Below, piece after piece: positions 59,793 to 63,699 of a stretch of DNA of 63,699 nucleotides. How positions within the stretch are numbered: position 1 is the first letter of the stretch; each line of letters begins with the position of its first letter. The DNA comes from Bacteroidia bacterium (GTDB taxonomy: Bacteria; Bacteroidota; Bacteroidia; Bacteroidales; Azobacteroidaceae), in assembly GCA_026000155.1 (NCBI GenBank), contig BNYG01000011.1, positions 1 through 63,699 of the forward strand. Reading direction: 5' to 3'. Made by a program: the position numbers and the translations under genes. A model generated the notes under the pieces. It was not told where the DNA came from, made no database searches, and saw only the letters and a program-made list of their open reading frames with translations.

Positions 59793-61739
59793 TTATTTGG
59801 ATTTTATGCGAGGGTCAATATTTATTGTCTTACTATTTTCGGGGAAATCGGCAAAAGGTCCGGCTTTCCGATTTTTGCCGGCCGGATTATGCAGAAAATC
59901 GCTCTTAAAGTGAGCGCCGGTTACCACATTCGGAACATCGCCTTCCGATGACCAAGTCAAAGTCAAGTCATCCAAATTAACCCGGATATTCACATCTACA
60001 TAATCTCCGTTTTTATCAAATCCAAAGTATCGTTTCCATGCTTTTACATCCGGCTCAATTCTTTCGGGATTAAATATCCGGTTTCGAAAAGATCCTGCGC
60101 CAAAACCGCCTGCACTCGTTCTTCCGTATAGATTGCCATCAGCAAAGTTATCTTTATGAGAAAAGTCAATCGCCCTTGCACAGCGATAAAAGAGATTGTT
60201 TTCGACGTGATTCCACCGGGTAATTCCTCCGCATCCGGCTGCAATCCGTCCTTCCGAAGTTCGTGTCTTGATGGCTGCATTATCACACATTCCGATAAGG
60301 TTATGCGCAAAAACGCCTTCGTCGCTTCCATCAACAAGAATACCATTGCCGCCGCCGTCCTCAATATTTCGCGGCTCTGCACTTGTAATATTCCATATAA
60401 TGTTATGGTCTATCATATCTACAAAATGGGAAGCCTCAAGATAGATACCGCCACGCTTTGTTTGTTTGACATTGACAATCAGATTGTTTGTCAGACGGGA
60501 ATTATTACAATCGGCATCCAACCAAATACCCGATGCGTAAATAATATCACGAATCAAACAATTGGCCACCACATTATTGTTGGCAAAATGTATTTTGATA
60601 CCTGCGCTTTCCCAAGACTGTTCTACGTTCTGCCATCCGATATTTTCGACGAGGCATGATTCGATGAGACTATTGACTGCCGACACTCCGGCAATACCGC
60701 AAATACCGGCATCCGCAACGTGTGTACGACGGACGATGGTATGTCCCACAGGGATAGGGCTGTCTGAGTTCCAACTTTCCCTACCTATATCAAGCCCCAC
60801 AGAATTGGCATGCCGGATAACACAATCTTCGATGATCCAATGATTTCCGCGATTGGTGGAAACAAGTCCTCTTTGAGGAACAGGAAATCCGCTGGCTCCG
60901 TGTTCAAAAATAATTCCCTTAATTCTTATATAACCAAGATACTGAAGTTTAGGAGCAAATACCCGCTCGCTGATAACAAATTCGACATCCTGTTCCGCCG
61001 GATTCACATCGCCGCTTAGTCGTAAGTGAATAGTCAGTCCGTTATGTTCTACCCAAAAAGCATCTTCGTTCGACACCAAATCGGCATACATTTCCACCTG
61101 TTTCATTTTGCGACCATCTACAAAAATCATCCCCCTCCTTAAATAGTAAGGCTTGAGTTGTTCCTGCTTTCCACCCCAAGGAAAACTCCCTTTATCAATC
61201 ATTATATTTGACATGCCGAATGGATTATAACCCTTAAAATCAATCCCTTCCAAATCATACTGAAAAATAGCCGGTTGATTTCCGGAGTTTATACCTCTGA
61301 TTCTGAATCCTGTGGATTTTTGCCAGTTACCTTTGTCGGCAAGTACCGAGCCTTTAACAATTACCTTGGCTCCGGGAGCGGCTTCATAACTGATAAGTTT
61401 ATCGGCTCCGGCTCCTCCGCGTTGCGGTCTAACCTGTTCACGGTAAACCCCCGACTGAATAATGACCCGTTCGCCGGGTTGAAGCGCTTCGGCCGCCTTA
61501 CTGATAGTCAGGAAAGGACGCTCTTGTGTTCCCTCGTTGCTGTCGGAAGCACTGGGATTACCGTTATCAACATAATAGGTTTTTGAATATTTAACAGGAA
61601 CTTCCCAATTTACATATTCCGTTCCATCCGGCAGTAAATAGCCGGACGGAATCTGGGCATAAGTGTGTAGTGACAACATCATCAGCATAATGCCGAAAGA
61701 CATTCTAACACATTGATTGTCAATTCTGAAATTTATCAT
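59793..61739 (-). CDS. Right-handed parallel beta-helix protein
   Basis: 648 residues, signal peptide (to about residue 28). YYVDNGNPSASDSNEGTQERPFLTISKAAEALQPGERVIIQSG is the DUF1565-type start of polysaccharide lyase-like beta-helices; later rungs (NHWIIEDCVIRHANSVGLDIG, NNVVANCLIRDIIYASGIWLDA, NSRLTNNLIVNV) are regular. It could be a lyase or hydrolase of the pectate-lyase superfamily, but catalytic residues cannot be fixed. Co-transcribed with the SusD operon. Confidence 0.8.
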   Translation of the reverse strand: MINFRIDNQCVRMSFGIMLMMLSLHTYAQIPSGYLLPDGTEYVNWEVPVKYSKTYYVDNGNPSASDSNEGTQERPFLTISKAAEALQPGERVIIQSGVYREQVRPQRGGAGADKLISYEAAPGAKVIVKGSVLADKGNWQKSTGFRIRGINSGNQPAIFQYDLEGIDFKGYNPFGMSNIMIDKGSFPWGGKQEQLKPYYLRRGMIFVDGRKMKQVEMYADLVSNEDAFWVEHNGLTIHLRLSGDVNPAEQDVEFVISERVFAPKLQYLGYIRIKGIIFEHGASGFPVPQRGLVSTNRGNHWIIEDCVIRHANSVGLDIGRESWNSDSPIPVGHTIVRRTHVADAGICGIAGVSAVNSLIESCLVENIGWQNVEQSWESAGIKIHFANNNVVANCLIRDIIYASGIWLDADCNNSRLTNNLIVNVKQTKRGGIYLEASHFVDMIDHNIIWNITSAEPRNIEDGGGNGILVDGSDEGVFAHNLIGMCDNAAIKTRTSEGRIAAGCGGITRWNHVENNLFYRCARAIDFSHKDNFADGNLYGRTSAGGFGAGSFRNRIFNPERIEPDVKAWKRYFGFDKNGDYVDVNIRVNLDDLTLTWSSEGDVPNVVTGAHFKSDFLHNPAGKNRKAGPFADFPENSKTINIDPRIKSK

Positions 61740-61778
61740 AAATGAATTTTTAAAAATTGCATGAATTTGTTTTTGAAT

Positions 61779-62507
61779 TTACGGAACCGTGACCTTAACA
61801 ATCGGCGAATAGTTGTATCTATTACTGCCTACGGTTACATTTGCGCCGATACGTACATAATAGGTATATCCGGATTTAACGGGGAGCGGCCCTATGGTAT
61901 ATACATTACTTATATCGCTATTACCTACTTCGCTTGACCAACTTTTGTTTATCTGAATCCTCCGGTCGTTATATTGAGGGATATTAATGTAGTTGGAATT
62001 TCCGCAAAAAGTATTAAGACTCAGGAACGGTTTTATCTCGCGCAGATTCGGTAAATCGACTCTAACCGGCGCTTTCAGCCGGCAGGTAAGCGTCAACTCC
62101 GTTCCGTTCAATACATGCTCAAAATCCACAATTTGCAGATATGGGATAACTTCAAAATTTTGTTGTGTTTCCTTTTTTAATACAATGTTTTTAAGCGTAT
62201 CGGCAATCGGCCAGAAAGGCCCATCGTAAGGAAGCATATCGTAAGTACCGGCAAATAGTTTGGAATTATTATAAGTACCGTCTTGTTTAACCGGCAAGGA
62301 TTGATATTGAGGTGTATTTTCCGTGAAACTGGTTTCCCATATACGAATAGACCAGTCATTTTGAGATGTTAATAAATTCTCTCCTGTAAAAGAATCTATT
62401 ACTTGTCCATAGAAACGTGCGTTAGGCGCCTCCCAATTATCAATTTCCATACATGAAGCCAAGCACAAAAAAGCTGCTCCAAACATAACATATACTATTT
62501 TTTTCAT
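61779..62507 (-). CDS. DUF3823 lipoprotein of the SusD operon
   Basis: 242 residues with a lipobox (LCLASCMEID). The beta-sandwich FYGQVIDSFTGENLLTSQND, YNNSKLFAGTYDMLPYDGPFWPIADT and the end NRYNYSPIVKVTVP fit DUF3823, which regularly follows SusD genes. It is probably a surface glycan-binding protein. It lies 27 nt after the SusD gene. Confidence 0.85.
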   Translation of the reverse strand: MKKIVYVMFGAAFLCLASCMEIDNWEAPNARFYGQVIDSFTGENLLTSQNDWSIRIWETSFTENTPQYQSLPVKQDGTYNNSKLFAGTYDMLPYDGPFWPIADTLKNIVLKKETQQNFEVIPYLQIVDFEHVLNGTELTLTCRLKAPVRVDLPNLREIKPFLSLNTFCGNSNYINIPQYNDRRIQINKSWSSEVGNSDISNVYTIGPLPVKSGYTYYVRIGANVTVGSNRYNYSPIVKVTVP

Positions 62508-62534
62508 ATTTTAAACACTTTATTTATTAATAGA

Positions 62535-63699
62535 CTAACGTAATGGATTCTGAGGCAGAAGATTATTATTTTTATTGATTTCTCCCTGAGGAATGCCTTC
62601 ATAATAAGAATTTTTGCCGGCAGTCCAAGTCCGGTTATTTTTTTCATGTTCATTCAGATAGATATATTTGTCTTCATCCATCACGTAATAAGCAAATAAA
62701 CACCGGGGAATCCATTTATCCAAAACCCGGTCAGCGACTCTCCAACGGCGGAGGTCCCACCAACGATGGTTTTCAAATGCTAATTCGCGATACCGTTCAT
62801 CGCGGATAAATTGCAAATTACCATCAATCGCATAGCCGTATTTTTCACTCAGGTCTGTCGGATTATCAGCCGGACGGGTGACGATACAACCGGCGCGTTC
62901 GCGAATTTTTTGAATATAATCAAAAGCTTCTTCTTTGTTACCCAATTCATAACAAACTTCAGCCATATTCAGATAAATCTCACCTAAACGGAATACGACC
63001 CAATGCTGGTCTTGGTTGCTATGCCAGGCTTGATTTCTCGGCAGAGCAGGGTCGATATACTTGCGAACAAAAGCGCCGGTAAGACAGTTGTTTTCTCCAC
63101 CACCGGTACTTCCTGCATTATCGCAACCATGATCGCCGGCAATTTGAACGCTATTGTACATTTGCTTTCTTGAGGAACTTAATTTTCGATTTGAAGTCGC
63201 ATTAATGGCAGCGTCATTATCACCATTTTTTGCATCTGTTGCAAGACCGGGGAAAGTCAGATAGATTCCACGTTGAATACTGTATTTTTTTTCACGAAGT
63301 TCATCTCCATCGAAATACATGCTTGCCCGCAAACGGGGTTCCATTCCGTTTTTAATATCCGAACGTGCATCAAAACGAACCGGTTTTCCATCCGCACCAA
63401 CAATGTCGGGAAAATCGTACAGCAACATCAAGTCCATCGACGGATAAGATACTGCGCCCGGATTGGCTACCATATCCGTAGCCGGACACATCAGCGCATC
63501 GTAACTGTGACGCAAGTAGGTTTCCTGCGGAGATGTTTTATCATAGCATTTGATGAAAATATTTTCCGGAGAAGCAGCATCCAAAAATACATTGACAAAA
63601 TTGGTGATTTTATCCGGGTAATTCTTGGTATATAACTGATATTTGGTGGAATTTTCGATAAATTTCCCTGCATCATAAGCATACTGGAAAAATTCATTG
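62535..63699 (-). CDS. SusD/RagB-family outer-membrane lipoprotein (partial)
   Basis: The frame is open to the window edge (about 388 residues shown; the N-terminus lies outside). KFIENSTKYQLYTKNYP at the edge, HWVVFRLGEIYLNMAEVCYELGNKEEAFDYIQKIRERAG and the C-terminal LAFENHRWWDLRRWR are the classic SusD TPR-like and C-terminal motifs. With a SusC/TonB partner, presumably just upstream outside the window, it captures glycans at the cell surface. It is the upstream-most visible gene of the operon. Confidence 0.93.
   Translation of the reverse strand, partial: NEFFQYAYDAGKFIENSTKYQLYTKNYPDKITNFVNVFLDAASPENIFIKCYDKTSPQETYLRHSYDALMCPATDMVANPGAVSYPSMDLMLLYDFPDIVGADGKPVRFDARSDIKNGMEPRLRASMYFDGDELREKKYSIQRGIYLTFPGLATDAKNGDNDAAINATSNRKLSSSRKQMYNSVQIAGDHGCDNAGSTGGGENNCLTGAFVRKYIDPALPRNQAWHSNQDQHWVVFRLGEIYLNMAEVCYELGNKEEAFDYIQKIRERAGCIVTRPADNPTDLSEKYGYAIDGNLQFIRDERYRELAFENHRWWDLRRWRVADRVLDKWIPRCLFAYYVMDEDKYIYLNEHEKNNRTWTAGKNSYYEGIPQGEINKNNNLLPQNPLR

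Overview
The window is a chromosomal segment of an anaerobic, polysaccharide-degrading member of the Bacteroidota, most likely Bacteroidales. The evidence is a SusD-type outer-membrane protein with DUF3823, type IX secretion (T9SS) C-terminal signals, FISUMP-domain proteins, and promoters of the phylum type (TAnnTTTG with an upstream TTTG). Housekeeping genes (rpmH, rluD, ddl, nadE, asd, folB, galK) fit this. T9SS signals in a glycan degrader point to the Dysgonomonas/Paludibacter side of the order, but the sequence alone cannot fix the genus.

Layout. 0.2-6.1 kb: a minus-strand operon of a secreted GH95 fucosidase, a beta-helix protein and a CotH-kinase-like protein. 6.2-13.9 kb: a scrambled accessory region with an IS91-like element carrying a companion tyrosine recombinase, an 82-bp direct repeat, small cargo genes (GNAT, YdeI, DUF1232) and several gene remnants (flavodoxin with a stop, an isochorismatase lacking its middle, ABC and DUF1016 fragments). 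14.09-28.64 kb: a 14.5-kb integrative mobilizable element in the 3' end of a tRNA-Val gene, bounded by 47-bp direct repeats. 28.7-33.3 kb: galK, DUF1573, a YXWXGXW protein, folB, bactofilin and GH43. 33.4-38.6 kb: a broken toxin-antitoxin pair, GH67 alpha-glucuronidase, a FISUMP protein, a MITE-like repeat and REP-like hairpins. 38.7-44.7 kb: rpmH and a PASTA-rluD-ddl-acyltransferase-nadE cluster. 44.7-49.2 kb: two toxin-antitoxin modules, a second FISUMP protein and a putative abortive-infection protein. 49.4-53.4 kb: a PH-domain protein, asd and a lamin-tail T9SS protein. 53.5-63.7 kb: the 3' part of a polysaccharide-utilisation operon (SusD, DUF3823, beta-helix, GH71/99-like, two GH35-like proteins, a GH31 remnant and a T9SS protein).

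The integrated element has an integrase with palindromic promoter sites, replication genes (excisionase-like HTH, SF3-like helicase, zinc-finger/toprim primase) around an array of eight ACAACAAA repeats, and mobilization genes with an oriT-like hairpin; its relaxase is frameshifted. The cargo looks defensive: an FRG-domain protein facing a Schlafen/AlbA-type protein, and at the right end a tightly coupled four-gene operon encoding a Dam-like adenine methylase, a metallophosphoesterase, an ORC/Cdc6-like ATPase and a two-lobed Rossmann-like protein I cannot assign. This operon is the best candidate here for an undescribed system, probably anti-phage or anti-plasmid.

Two other themes stand out. 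The two FISUMP proteins have C-termini that look like variable regions of a diversity-generating retroelement whose reverse transcriptase would lie outside the window. Three separate genes (isochorismatase, PIN toxin, GH31) keep both ends but have lost their middle.
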